Assembly (NCBI RefSeq): GCF_963678635.1
Contig: NC_087064.1
Coordinates: 24,468,189-24,532,188 of the forward strand
Length of the DNA stretch: 64,000 nucleotides
From: Symsagittifera roscoffensis
Lineage: Eukaryota > Xenacoelomorpha > Acoela > Convolutidae
Direction: 5' to 3'
The notes beneath the pieces were generated by a model, which worked only from the letters and a program-made list of their open reading frames with translations, did not search any database and was not told the origin of the DNA. Positions 18,407-33,400 of this stretch are shown in pieces; positions within the stretch are counted from its first letter, which is position 1, and every line of letters starts with the position of its first letter. Made by a program: the position numbers and the translations under genes.

Positions 18407-21400
18407 CTTAAACAGAATGCAGTTTTGTTAGTTGAAATTAAATTTTTAGATAGTTCAGCATTAAAAGGTTCATCGATCTAATAGAAGTTTCTAAAAGCAT
18501 TTGAAAACAAACAATTCCAGAAGCCTAGCCAACAGAGTTGTATAAAAATAACTCCAATGAGCTCAAAATAATTTTTAAAATCCCTTCAAATTGAATCGAA
18601 TAAAACCTTAAAAATTTTTAGGGTGCAACCTCGAAACCTTCGGAATTAAGTAATTACTGCTGAAATGAATAGTAGATACTATTGTAACATGAAATTGGTT
18701 ACCCTTTTATCAGATCCTATGTCGGCAATCATAACCAGAAAATTGAGTCTATCAGACTATTTTTCTCGACACTGAAGAACTTTTCAGAAATGACAAATAA
18801 GGCTTAAATATGATACCACACTTGAAAAGCCTCCTCCTAACTTAACTCATGCGAAAAAAATCAACCGTTCGCCATATTTACCTATCAATCTCCGAACGTG
18901 CTCCCAACAATAAGTGAAGCGCAAAGATTTCGCTATTCTAGTACAGCGTTATTTCAGACTTTCTGCTATAAAATGACTTTAAGAAGCAAGCTGTTTTGAC
19001 GGTCCCCTTACACACAACGAAAAGCAAAGTCAGATATTTAACGTCTAGCATTACTATATTTGGACGATTAATCCTTAATTTGGCTCAAATTAAATCCCCG
19101 GGTATACAAAAACTCGATAACTCCGATTCTTAGTGAAATATCTTTCGAATTTTCTAAATTAGCTTCCATATAGCTTCTAAAGAGTTTCCAATATGGTTTA
19201 AAAATTCGGAAAAAGCTGTTAATAAGAGAATTAAAATTTGTGCGGAGAAAAATACCGCACAACTAATCTATCAATTTCTTGGAACGTCGGAACAATAATA
19301 AAATTAAAATGACAATACATGATTGTAAATGTATACTTTTATTACAAAAAAAGAAGCCTTTTAAATTAATTTGTAATATATACTCCACTGAGAACTTCAA
19401 AATTAGAATCGACTAGCTCTCCGTTTTGTTTCAGTAGAGCGACAATTGAGCTCCGCTTGAACACTGAAAAACCTTTTCTATAAAAAAAACATGCAATGTT
19501 AAGAAGACAACATGAAATTGTTTCATCAGCACAGAAAACATAGCCAATCGAAGATTGGATAAACAAGAGTAATGAACGCAAGTAAACATGAAAAAAAAAA
19601 CGATTTTCTTTAAAAAATTTCAACATTCGAATTTCAAAAAAAATATATTAGATACCCTTTAAGCTCTTTGAATTTCTAGAACAATTTATGATTGGCGCTT
19701 TTTGGATAACATGAACCCAGCTAGAGAAAACTGGATCAATAGGTAAAGTTTTTATTCCGCTGGAAATCTAAAATTAAAATTCCACTTCCGAAACTAGAAA
19801 TCATAAATCGTTCACGCTTTTTCGCGCCATTTCCCGGTTCGTTTTTGGAGAGTGCTATTTACGGCACTTTCAGCAAATGAGTTTCAATTGAACTCAAAAA
19901 GTGCATATATACCTAAGTGCATTCATAAATGCATCAATACAGTGCTGATTTAAATTAACCGGACAAAACGAGCTAAACTTGAAATTTAAAACTCGTTTTT
20001 CTCAAATTGGGTTGAGTTTAGGTGAAAACTTAATAAGACAAAACTTGCTCAGAATTTCAGATGAATTAATATGATGTAATTTGTTTTTGTAAAATTCAGG
20101 CCCAAAAGTTTACCCCAAAATTGGGTCATTTTGGCTTTTCTTAGTTAATCAAAAATTACGCCAAAAATACCCAGTCGATCACAGACATAATTGGATCAAA
20201 ATGAGCACTTCACGTAGCCCAACAAACTTTAAGAAGGGTATATTCTCCAAAAAAAATTTGCAAACCGTTTAAAAATAGTTTTTAAATAAATAGTTGGTAT
20301 TTCATATAGTAAAAACGACCTTTTTTGTCTATCAAACAAAATAAATTAACTTATACAAGGTTTTGGAGAATATATCCTTTTTAAAGTTTGTTGGGCTACG
20401 TAAGGGGCTCATTTTGATCTAATTATGTCTGTGATCGACTGGGTATTTTTGGCGTAAATTTTGATTAAATAAGAAAAGCCAAAATGACCCATTTTTGGGG
20501 TAAGCTTTTGGGCCCGAACTTCGCGAAACAAATTACACCCTATTAATTCTGCTAAAATTTTAAGCAAGTTTTGTCTTCATAAGTTTTCTCCTAAACTCAA
20601 CCTAATTTGAGAAAAACGCGTTTTAAATTTCAAGTTTACCGCGTTTTGTCCGGTTAATTTAAATCAGCACTGTACGTATGAATGCACATCTGTAGTTATT
20701 AGAGACACATTTTAGGACTTTTTTCTGAAAAAAAATCGGCAAGACCTATACGTTCATTACTCTTAAAAGTATAGTCAACAGCAGAAACTTATTTTGCCAA
20801 ATCGCATTATAAGCTGAAAACTAGATTCAGAACAAAATGCTTGTCAAAATTTATTGCTGCGGCAACCAAAGAGAGAATTACCGCTCATCCAAAACTTAAA
20901 CTAAGCAGACGTTCTAAGCGACCATTTTTTCGTTAGCTTCTACTTCTAACAGGAAACTCTTCAATCTAGAATCAAGATTACCTAACAATCAGTTTGGTTA
21001 ACAATTTTCATTCAGTGATCAAAAGAGTATGCAATAACTCCTACCCATTTTCAGGTGCAATCAAATCAAAGCTGTCAAACAGGTCAAATTGGAGAATTGA
21101 TTTGAGACCAGAACCAATAGTTTTGCTACCCAGTTTGAGTTAATTGAAAAGTCAGAAACCGGTTTTGTCAATTGGACCTTGGCAGACACATAAAAACCAA
21201 GAAACAACATTAATAAATTGTTCCCAGTATAGGTTGACAAGGATTGATATAAATTATATATATGATCACTTGAAGAATCCAGTCTGGGAGATCGTCGTTA
21301 GGCAAATTATGCCTGTTTTCGGACGTCTCTGAGCAGGGGCGGATTTAGGGGGGGGGGTCCCGCCTTTGATACTTTTTCAGAACTCCATTTTTGGCCGACC

Positions 21401-24400
21401 GACCCTAAAATTTTTCTTAAGTGCCCAAAAACGGGCTTAAGTGCCCAAGAAAATCCTAGATCCGCCCCTGAATTTGATAATAAGTAACTGATGCGCTGTG
21501 TTATTTTGGGCAGAATACAAAAAATTTGGATAAAAACAAAACAAGAAAAAAAATTTTAAAAAAAAACTGGATTAAAACAAACACATTACGAGGCCAAACT
21601 GTGTATTTTGTGAACTGTAAGGGGATTTCCGCAACAAGGATTCTCTCTTTTTTGTTCCGACTTTCGAAGAAAGGGCAGATTATGTATCCTAGATCCGCCC
21701 CTGTCTCTGAGCACTCTCGTCTCAGACCACTCCCTTCTAAATATATATTCTTTTCAGAACTTTTCCTATAACAGACACTTACTTTGAGAAGATATAGGAG
21801 ATGTTTGCACTCTAAGGCCACTCGATGATGAGATAGGTTCCAATGTAGCTCCTAGACTACTGGGCGGCTGAGGCGGAGGAATATTCGGTCTTTCAAGGGA
21901 TCCATAACCTGACATCACCGTGGACGAATGGGTCTGGTTGTAGTTAGACTTCATTGCTGAAATTCGATCCGCCTCTTCATTTATCGCGTGCATTAGGTTC
22001 CTGGCATTGGTTTCATTTTTGCAGTCGAATAAGTACTCGCCGCCGTCTTTGGTGATAAGTCGCAATGTATGTTTCTTCTTGTGGTAGTCCACTGCCTCTT
22101 CGCAGATGGCGTTTTCAAGTGATATCAAACTGCTGCAGGTTTCACCCTGGATAATAACAGTGTTAAATTATTTTCATTGATTTATGGAGATACGCAGAGA
22201 AATATGAACGGGTAAAAAAATCAACTAAAACTCTTTACACTTGATAAATTTTTTTGTTACAAATCAATACTTGCTTTTTATACAACAGAGCTCCGTTAAG
22301 CATCTTTATATACGAGAAAAAAAAAACATTAAATGGAACTAGCGCGTAACGTACCTCCGGTGCTTCAAACAGATTAGTGAATATGGAAAATAACAGCGAA
22401 ATGAATGCAACCGTAAAAAAGACATTGGAATCCAACAACGCTTTTAATTTCAAAATTTGAACGATAAAAAAATTTCAACTTAAACTTTTTAAACTAAAAT
22501 GGTCAAATCTCCAAAACCACTGAGTTTCAGATCTTCGTAAGCGAAACCATAATATGGCCGACAAAAACAAATTCTATTGCAAAATCATCTAACCCCATTC
22601 AAATGGGATTCATAATCCAGCGTAATTATTTTTGAATATCAGATTCTTTTGTCGTAATTTAACTGTGAGTTCCATGAAAAAATGTGAGCAATAAAATTCG
22701 GATGAGAGGCCATATATGCATCTGCAGGTAGTAACCTGACATAACCCGAACAAAAAGTCGACAATTTAAAAGATGAAAGTATTTATTTGAAATTAACACT
22801 CGCCATAGTGTTGAGTATTTCGAACTTGGAAATCATTTAGGATCTTAAAATTTTCCAATGTCAAACTTGGAGTCAAGATCTGCAACTTCTGAGAGTACCC
22901 AGAGAACCCCCGAAGAGTTGGGAATTTCAAATTTAGAAACGTTTATTTTAAAATTCAAGTTTCAATACAAACGTCATATCTCGGAAACAAAAAATATTTG
23001 AGCAGTCATCTTTGGCGGCAAGATTAACAACAGGGTTGACAATTTCGAACTTCGTGGAATTTTTCAAATCTGAACTTTCTGAAAGTTTCTAAAAAAATCA
23101 TACAAATGAATGTCAAATCTCGGAACACCAGCGTAAAAGATTTGGGAATCAAAATAAGATGCAAGATTTGCAGCGCCTGAGAGTACCCCGACAGCACCTC
23201 ACTATATACAGCGGAGAAATTCAACTTTTGTCTAGTTTTTTATATTTAGGTTATTTGAAAAACTTTGAAAAAATCTTAAAAAACGTCATATCTCGAAAAC
23301 TTAAAAGATTTGAGGTCAAATTTTGAAGCAAGATAACCCGACAGCACCTAATAACAGCTAGAGAACTTCAATTCTTGTCCAGTTTCAAAATTGTTTTTTT
23401 GAAAAAACCATTAAGAAGCGTCAAATCTCGGAAACTTCATGAAATGAATTTCAATCGAACTCAAAAAGTGCATATATATCATTTCAAATACTGTTTATGA
23501 TTGACACGTTTTTCGTTAAGCTCTCCTATTAAGAGAAAACTGAATCAATGGATAATTTTTTGATTGCACTGAGAGTTTAGGAAATTAAGGTCCATTTTTG
23601 AAACTAGAAGCCATTCACGTTTTTCGTGACCTTTTCACTTTTGCTGCTGGATAGTGGAAATGAAGCGAAAGAAATCATGAGTCAAACCGTGAAAAACCAA
23701 ATTTAATCGTGTACAGCTTCTGAGGCTTTATCCTGAGAAACAAATCATCAAGACCTATAAACTTGAAAATCAATTTGTTATTTTACACTGAATGAAAATA
23801 TCGATTAGCATATTTCTTAAAAGTTTTTTTAAAAAAACATCACTTTTTAATATTCGTTATTTTTTGAAAGAATTGGAATTGTATCTTAAAGAATGAAATT
23901 GTCTATTAACATTTCTGAACGCGTGCTCGTCCTTGTAGAACTTGATTGAGTGTGATACCACAACACAGTAGAGTGTCTTCCAGTTGCGCATTGTGGCCTT
24001 GCGGGATCCCGACTGCATAACTGCTTTCCGTTCCACCATCCCTGTGAACGAGGGAGAGAGGGAGGAGCTAGAGTCAGTGTTGGCGTCTGTGAAGCGGGCA
24101 GTTGACCACGCAGAGTTGATGCTGGCGTAACTGTTCCCCTAAAACACAAGGTATTTCTAGCTTACATATCTATGTAAACGAACGTAGCTGATTATGTCTA
24201 GGTATGGTATGTAGTTATTTCCGACTATTTTTCTATTCTGCAGAAAATTAATAATTAAATAGAATTCAGTGTCTCACTTCAGCTTCATCGGAAAAATTTT
24301 CGAGCTGAAGGAAATCAAGCACCACTCCGATCGACTGCACGTTTCTGTTCAAGTAAAAGTATTGCACTAACCGAATTCTGTGACGGAGTTCTGTGCACAT

Positions 24401-27400
24401 TATTGGCATCAACCGGCTGCTGGTTATTTTGATTGACTTCTTGGGGCGACACAAGATTAGATTCTCCCTGGTTCGACGCTTCTATGTTCTTCATTCGATG
24501 AGTCGAAAACGCCTGCTTCATTGACATCTGCGTTTGTTCGATCTTTGCCTGGCCCTGAAATATTTTATCTCCATTAAAACAGCACGAAAAAGATGCGCAT
24601 ATTTTAAACTAGTTTCAGCTTCTTCTTAGAAAGCGTTTATTTCCTCAAGTAGTTGGTTGTGAAGTTTTCGATGTTAGCACGAAGAATTAATTTCGACAAT
24701 GAATTAAGTTTCTTGCGTGCCCCTTACTTTTATACGAACTGATTTTAAAGCAGCACAGCCTGGACTGACATGTGAGGCACGAGGGAAAAAGTCAATACCC
24801 TTAAAATTAAATAATAATTATACGCAATTTCTTGCGCAAATTTGGTCTGGCCTGATTGACCCAATTAAGAATGTGCTATTTACTCACATATGACATCCGT
24901 GGAAAGAACAGAATCTAGAAGAAAATTTCGAACAGATAAAAAAACAATGGTTACTGAGTTGAAAAAAATGGAAATTTTTCCTTAAAAAGATAACTAAAAA
25001 ACTCACATCACGATTCGCGTCGTATGAAATTCAATTTGGTAAAGCCTGCCAAGAAAATGGATTTAAAAAAAACAAATAGTTAATTAAGCGACAATATAAG
25101 GGCGAAAGCTTATTCAGCCGAAAAAATGATGTCATAAAAATTGAGCTATAAAAACTTTTTAGAAATTTTTTTTATTATTTCAGAATGAAAATCTACCAAC
25201 ATTTGTTTCTGCCCTGCAAACGTGAGGAAATTAAGCCGATATAAAACAGGTCGAAACAATTTTAGCTGAATAAGTTGATAGATCTAGAACCAAGATAAAA
25301 CAAATTTCAAATTGAGGGGTTATTTAGGATGTATTTAAATATATTTAGGGGAGCGGTGGTGAAGTGGTTACGTCTCCGCCTCTCAATCGAAAGGTCAAAT
25401 GTTCGAGGCCCACCATGACCCGTGCTCGTTACTTGAGAATGAGGCAATATTACCCAGCCAAAAAAATAACCAAAAAAGGCATGTACTTCTTGAACAGGGG
25501 CACAACAGCTGTTCGCCGTTTTTTTTTATTGAGCCGTGATGAGCTGCACAGCTCGCATGTTGGTCCTTTCCCTTGTGGATAAATCGTCTTAAAAACTCAA
25601 ATTTTGTCTGTTAGTGAACAGGTCAAATCAGCTGGGAATCCGAAGAAATGCATCCTGTAATCCCAGTTGTGCAAGGAAAAAGTCTAGTACTTAGTTTTAA
25701 TACTCGTAATTGTACATGTCTAAAACCCAGACTTATTTTTTCTTTACTCAAATATATGACACACTAATTCAATAGAAGAAAAATTTCACGCGCTGGAATA
25801 TTTCAAAAACCAAATTTGGTTTTGCCGACAAGCAAGCGAGCAATGAAGAGTCGCATGTTACCTGGCCAAATGGCCAATACGTTGAGTCATAGAATGACTC
25901 CTGTATTGGAGACACCTCGTGAAAGCTAGAGCGCAGTTGGAATTCGAACTGCAGACACTCGCTTACCACCTCGCTTTCCTGCAATCGTGTAGAAAAATGC
26001 TGATAGTAACAATACACGAGAAGTCGGAATGAAAATGAATCTGACAAATCGTGAATCAAATCTGATTTAGTAATCTGATAGTATCAATACACTAGAAGTC
26101 GGAAAGAAAATGTATCTGACAAATCGTGAATCAAATCTGATTTAGTACGATTCCACAAGACACACACGAGCTTTCCCTATTATCTGTGATTTGGATTCTT
26201 AAAAGTATCAAAAAATTGTCTCAGTAACAAAAAAAACTAAACTGCATTTCTTCATCTTGCAGACTGAACTTGACTGAGGCTGACCTCCATATCTAATTCT
26301 AATACACCACTCAATCGTGCATCTTTTTTATAATTCAATCACCCTTTCTACAAAAAAAATAAGAAGACGTTTTGAACACAGGCGAAGCGGAGCTTCGCAC
26401 CATTTGCGATAAAAATTAAACGAAAATTAAAACAAAACATGAAGAAATAGAACAAAAATCAAAAATGATAAAACAAGAACAAAATTTTTTTGTTCGATAA
26501 AAGATAACTAGGGGTCCAGCTAAAGCTTGATGTAGGTGTGTTGATAACTTTGTTATACTGATGTGTAATCAAATGGGTGATTTCAAAAATTCGATTTTGT
26601 CTCAAACCTTAGTTGTTTCTCTAATAAAATAAAAGAGAAGGGTGAATATTTATGCGATATTGAAATTTTCCCAAAAAACAACAATTTTCGTGCAAAAAAT
26701 TAAGATGACGCCGCTTCTACATAAAAAATCCACGCAACCGGTTCATTCGATTGAACCCTTCATCTCATGATTTGTCAGGGTAGTTTATAAAAGTCAAGAA
26801 CCATTCTACAAACGGTCAAAAACAAAAAAAATCGGGTCCTTCTGAAATCAATAACTTTTTACTGCAAAAAAAAAAACAATTGTAGCCGCGTTAACAGATA
26901 AGATTTAGCACACCGTAATTCTTGATTGCCTGCTTAATCTAAAAATTGGCAGGGTAGTTTTCGAGAAAAATCAAAAAACTTCCAAAAAACGGTCAATGAA
27001 TCAAAACTTTACTTTTCCGAAATTCATAGCTTTATTTGTGAAAAACTTTTGGGAGTAGCCGCTTATACATAAGAGATTAAGATAACTTGTTTTCGATTGA
27101 ACGCAAAAACTCAGATTACAGAGGCTAGTTTTCGAGAAAAGTCAAAGGTTTCAAAAAAGGTAACAAAAAACAATTATTAAGTATAAAGTAGGTTTGGTTG
27201 ATTATTTGGGGTCACTTTTTACATCAGGTCGTTCTGCTTGAACCAAAAAACTCAGTTTTGGGACAGTAAGACCCATTAAAAATTTCAAAAAATCAAAAAT
27301 TTTGACTTTTCCGAGGGCCACAACTTTTTGTTTAAGAAATTTGGTCCATGCCTGTTACTTGAATTTATTATGAAGCAAGCAAGTTAGAAAAATTATCAAA

Positions 27401-30400
27401 AAAAATAATACATCCGTCAAGTACGCCGACAGAAAATGGGACGAAATCCATTAAGCCGACAAAAAATCAAATACTTCTGAAAAAGTTCCCAGTAATAAAC
27501 ATTGCACCCAGATGAGTTTGATTTTTCATGAAATTGAGCATGTCAGCAGCAATTGATTCAACTGATTTTGTTAAACCCGAAAAGAGTCTACATTCTGATT
27601 TGATAACGCTTGCTAATGGCAACCGTAATTACAAAGTTTAAAAAATTGAAGAAAAAAAAATATGTTAAAATGATACTTTTTTTTTACCTGTTGACAGGGG
27701 TGGATTCTTAAACTTTTTTAGGTCGATCAACTTGATTTCCGCGTATTTTATTTTTTTTTAAAAAAACAGGTCAAAAATGCCGTTTTTTGGAAAATTTTGA
27801 CCGAAACTTTTTGAAAAACTTTGACAGAAAATTCACGTTTTTTCGGCGCGCACTCCCCTTCAAACTTTTTTCAGGGGGTCGAATCCCTGAGAGGGGGGTT
27901 GAGTTTTCGTCGACTAGTTATTAAATAGAACACTGCTTCAAAGTTATGACTGGAACTTCAGCTATTTATATTTAAACTAAAGTCACCTCCAGCTGCGGGG
28001 ACTGCATCGAGTAACTTCCACGAGGTGACCTCATAGGAGAGAGAGGGGGCGAGAAGGAAGTTTTGATACTGGGACTGGTTGATCCCCCTTGAGAAGAGGA
28101 CACATTTGTCCCATCTGCTGCATTGTTTCCGCTCATCGACCTTCTGGGACTAGCAGCGCCACTAGATGGGTTCGAAGCATTGTGCAACTTGCTCGTCTGT
28201 TTGCTCAGAGACGACGCTAAACCATACTACAGATTTATTAAACCCAATACAAATTCATTTTTATCCTAAAATTTGCTTCTGAATGAGTTCTTCATGTATC
28301 GCCGACTGGCTAGCAATTTAAGAGATCAAACTTAGGCCACTGTTTTATGTAGTTCAATTAAATACGCAACAGCATCTACTGCATTCGACTTTTAAATGTG
28401 CAAAGAGTTTCAATTCACCGTAGAAAATGTTTACAGGACTACATCTACATGGAATGATTAGATTCTAGCAACATAGGGAATGACTTGGAATGTACAGTGA
28501 TTCTCGAGGACTGTACTCACCATTCCTTGTTATCGATCTCGATCGATTAACCGAAGAAGTTACCCTCAATCTGATGCCTTAAAATTTCAAATTAATTAAA
28601 CTAGAGAGAGCAGTACTATGCAGTACTTAATTGCCGGGACCCCCGCAACAAAAATCGACGTCTTCGTAGACATTTGAGGGGTCTGAATGGACCCCACCGG
28701 AATTTATATGCCATCAATTTTACACCCAGTTTCAGAAAAAACTCCCAGCTCCAAAGAAATTGTTTTTTTTTTCCCCACGAAAAACCATTGTCACTTGGAT
28801 TAAATCCAATTTTTAATTTGAACTTTTTTTTAGCTGGATTTCACTTTTCAATGTACTAGAATTCACCCAACTTCGCGGAACCCCCGGATAATTTTGAGCC
28901 CCCCGCAATGAAAAATGCTATTTCAGTTCAAAAAATGTTCAACCCCCGGTAATTTTCAACCCCCTGCAAACTATCAACTGCAGATTAGCGGTCAAGTCTT
29001 TTCAGCTTCTCGCGCACCTTAAATAACATCGAAACAACTGATAATTACTAGAAAAACCGCAAACCTTGTCTTATAATCGGTGCTTTCGGAACCGGAATAG
29101 GATTCGAAGAGAATGCTCCCGATTCATTTTCGCCCGTACTTTTTGACAACCCGGATTCAAAGTTCATGCCGCTTGCACTTGACAACGGCTGTGCCGCTTC
29201 CGCACTCATGTTGTAATCAGTCAAAAATGGTGATACAAATTTCTTGTCTTGATTCGAATTTGAATTAAACGACGAAGCCTTCTGTGCTTCCGATGCTGAC
29301 TCCAAACTAGATATAGCTTCAGATTCTACGGCTTTAGTTATGATTTTTTCGGGAGAAAAAGCAATTTCCTGTGTTCGTCTACGCTGCTCGCGATTGCGTC
29401 GGTGGCGTTCATCAGTGATTCGAGTAGTTTCTCGTTTGCGAATCGATGCTTGCAGCTTTCGACGGTGTTCGTCTCTTGCTCTTTCTTCTTCTCTTTCTTT
29501 CCAGTCTGCTAGACCACTTTCGAGCTAAAAAAAAGTAACTATAATATTTCGTTCCTTGATACGTTTCAGGCTTGAACAGGTTTTTGATTTTGAAGCTACC
29601 TTTCGGTCTAAACATCGCCTTGCTAGTATTTCTATAATGTTGCGTATATAAAATAGCGCTTACGAATAATATTAAGACTAGCTGATAGTCAGATGCTCAA
29701 TCTAAAGAAGAGGTCAATCGGTCAAAAAATACGACGAACTTATCATTTACAAAACTAGAGGTATTCTTTTAAGTTTACGATTAGAGTTCAATCAGAGCAA
29801 TTCCTGGTTACTGCAACGAGCTCCTACCTTGGTTTTTCTGTTAATGGCTTCTATTTTTTCCTTCTGGGCATCTATCAGTTCCTCGAGCTCCTTCTGCTTC
29901 TTCAGAAGATCTTCAACTTCGATCAGGTCATTCTAAAACAGAAGTACCGATGAGTCTAATAAAGAAATCATAGTCAACATACAGATGGAAAAATGTCAAG
30001 GCACTCGAGAAGTGACAAAACCTTGTGATATTTGTTTAGAGCATTTTGAACCCTTTTTTGATGAAAAATTAACCCATTTCGAGAACTGGATCAAAAGCTT
30101 AATTTTAAGACAGGCGAAGCTGCGCTTCGCAAACACTAGCGACAACACGACAAAAAGATGCAATAAGACAAAGAAAAAATAAGCCTCGAATTAGTTAAAA
30201 TTCGGCGACTTCTGGAACCAACGACCTACTGCGACTTCGAAATTATGAGTCTCACTCACTAACCACTCAGCTTGTGATTATAGCAAAAAGGCACACAAGT
30301 CAACACTTATTTGCGAATTAGGTAAGAAAAACAAAAAAAGCTTCATAATAAAAACAATAGCTGCTCGCTGGCGTAACAATCAACAGTGGTACAAGTGTGA

Positions 30401-33400
30401 TAGAGGGGTCCCAAGAAACCAACCGGGTCCCTTATGTAAACAAAGTGCCTCAAAAATGTTCAATTTGCGTACTTTCAACTTAAGTATGGAATAAGTTAGC
30501 GCCAATGAGGCAGGTTAATTACGTTAGAGAAAAAGTTTTGAAACCACCGACGGCGCATATTGATTAGATAATGGCTGTTTTCGCTCAAAATAGTGTGATT
30601 GGGGACCCCTCTCTCACACTTGGTTTATAGCGGGACCCTTCTATCACACTTGTACCTCAACAGGGAATTCTATGAAACTAAATCTATTTTCGAAGCTTAA
30701 AGACACAAAAGTTTTCTTGTACAATTTTCATTTTAACACTCGAAAACGCAATTCGCCTTCCATTTAGCAAAATGCCTTGAAAAGAATTTAACTAAGATTT
30801 AAATTCAAACCGCGAAAAATCAAATTTAAGCGTGCACTTTTTCTTGAAAAAAAAACGCATGTAGATCAGTGTCTTCAACTCGGTTATCTTCAGTTCAAAC
30901 AGATGCACTGATGAGTTAAAAATCTCACTATACATCCGTTATAGATCATGGACATTAACTTCTGCTCAAATAAACTTTCAAACTATCAAAACCTTGACAT
31001 AATGCTATGGTTTTTTGGAATTTGCCAAACAGATTTCCCCATAACAATGTTCAAAAATTGCGCTCACTGTTCCATTTCTCTGTAGCACTTACACCGCAAT
31101 TCTTGCTGGATACTTCTGGTGTTTTCTTCTGGATCCAGGAGTCCAAATTCTCTACATCAGCCAGGAACTCCTGCAAGTCCAGATTTATTTTGTAGAGATC
31201 ACTTCTCTGTTTCCAAGTATTCTCCACAACTTTGTATCCGTCTTGTACTCTGCATCGCTTCTCGTGAATGTCTTCCTGAACACTCACGCCTGTCTCAATC
31301 AGCTGTTGTCCTTTGGCCCAAAGAGCTTTCACATCGGCATCTTTAGATCGGATGTTCTGTTTGAGCAAGTCATGCTGCTTGACCTTCAGAGTTGCTCCAG
31401 GAACGTCTCTCGGAAGGTCGTCGCTGTTCATGGTCGTTATGGTTTCGTTAATCCATTGCCTTAAATCACGAATCAGTCAGCTTTTCATCAACCTTTACAA
31501 CGCTGGGGATACAAAACGTTCATAGGCATGAGACCAGTCTTAGAAATAATTATATCAAAAAAGCATTATACGATGCTGCGTCTCAAAACTATATTTGCGA
31601 AAAATTCGCCGAAAATTTACACATCGAAAATAAACACAGAAGAAACTCACATGACTTCCGCAAACATGTCATAGAACTCCTTCACATTTTCAAGCCTTTT
31701 CAATTTATCATTCTGCATTCCGGACATCGACTTCAATTTTGTCCACTCGGCTTTCAGTTCGTTCACTTTCCCATTCACATGATCATCATTGCCATACCTT
31801 TCCACCAGATTTTCTCCATTGCTTTGCAATTTGTTCACTCGCTCATTCAAATTTTCAATTTCTTTTTCAAGGTCTTCTTGTTTGTCGTACATGAGTTGGA
31901 GCGATTCGTATTCATCGATGTCGTGCTCATTCGACAATTCTGCTTGTTTGTCCTGAATTGAAGCTCGACAATCTTCGATATCTCGATTCAACTTGTGTAC
32001 AAGGCGAGCCCCTTCCAAAGCGGCCGCTCTCGCTTCCCGCAGAGCTTTCAACTCCTGGCACGATGCTTTCAATTCTCCGCTTTTAGCTGTGAGTTCAGGA
32101 AGTGTTCCAGGTTCCGAAGCCAAATTCATTCCCTAAAACCGACAGAGTTGAGCTCATGGCCTGCATTACATGATAATTTCTTAAACTTGAATAAAACAGA
32201 TTTCGATTGCTGAAGTAAACAAGTCAGTTAAACCCTTATATTTTGTCCCAACTTGAAAACCAATCAATGAAAACAGCCAACAAACCATTGAAAAAGAGTC
32301 AATGAACGCAAATGAACAGAAAATATTGACTATTTTTTTGAAAAAATCTAAACTTTCGAATAAAAAAAGATGACCTTCAAGCTCTTTGAATTTCTAGAAC
32401 AACTTATGATAGACACTTTTTTGATAAAATTAACCCAATTTGAGAAAACTGGATCTGTAGTCCGAACAATTTTTAAAACTTCTCCTTAAAAAAAAACGAA
32501 AAAAGAAAATCATCAGCGCCATTATAAAAGTCTGAACTATATTCATCGACTCTTAAACATGTCACAAATCATTTTACAGCATCTTTTTTCCTACCCAGAT
32601 TTCAGGATGGTAAAACCCTCGTCCTTAGATTGCGCACAAATTAATATCAGTTTGATTCCACTCACCGTTTGCACCAAATGATCACAGCTTGTCTCCAGAC
32701 TAATCATTTCTTTCTCCTTTCCTCTGAAATCCCCCACAAGAATCTCTACACTCTCCACGTCATGTCCGTAGTCATCATTTCTGCACACGTCCTTTGCTTT
32801 ATCCAACTCGTCCATACTTTCTTCAACCTATAGGGAAGTATAACTTTACTAAAACTATTCAAAAGACGGTAATTTCTTCCGACCGAACGAAAGCGAGAAG
32901 GAAAATCGTATTCGGGTGCGTTTTGTTCCGCTTTAATTGAGGTATCACAGCCGTCAGAAGCAGTCGACTGATACATCATGTGAAGCTTATTCAGTCGTAA
33001 AATGAGATGCAATCAATAAATTCTAAATATATTTTTTCTATAATTTTCCCAATAATTTTTCAAAAAATTTCAAACACATTGGGTAAACGTTCTCGTGAAA
33101 AATCAATTTGAAAAATTACACAGAGGCGAAGCTGCGCTCGCAAACAAGCGAGAAAAATACCAAAAAAGCTCTAAACAGGCAATAATGAAAAGAATAAGAA
33201 TACACCTTGAGAAATAAATTTTAGTGACATAAGAGGTATCGCGTACTCACATCTGCTCCAAGTCCGCTTTTAATTTTACTAACACTAGCTATCAAAAAAG
33301 CAGCTACAGTTTCTATCAAATTGCCAATGCTACGCAGCAAAAATTCGAAAAAAAAGTTTTTCAATGTTCCGGATTTGAATCTCCGGCCCGTTAGTTAGGT

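Noticed and set aside
21501-21821. 106-codon minus-strand frame
   Set aside because: Spans the hAT MITE and runs into spectrin exon 20 out of phase; no domain.
28521-28574. Possible extra spectrin exon (acceptor ATCAG, donor GTGAGT, minus strand)
   Set aside because: Joined to the previous exon's phase it meets a TGA at once; exons 16 and 17 already join in phase without it.
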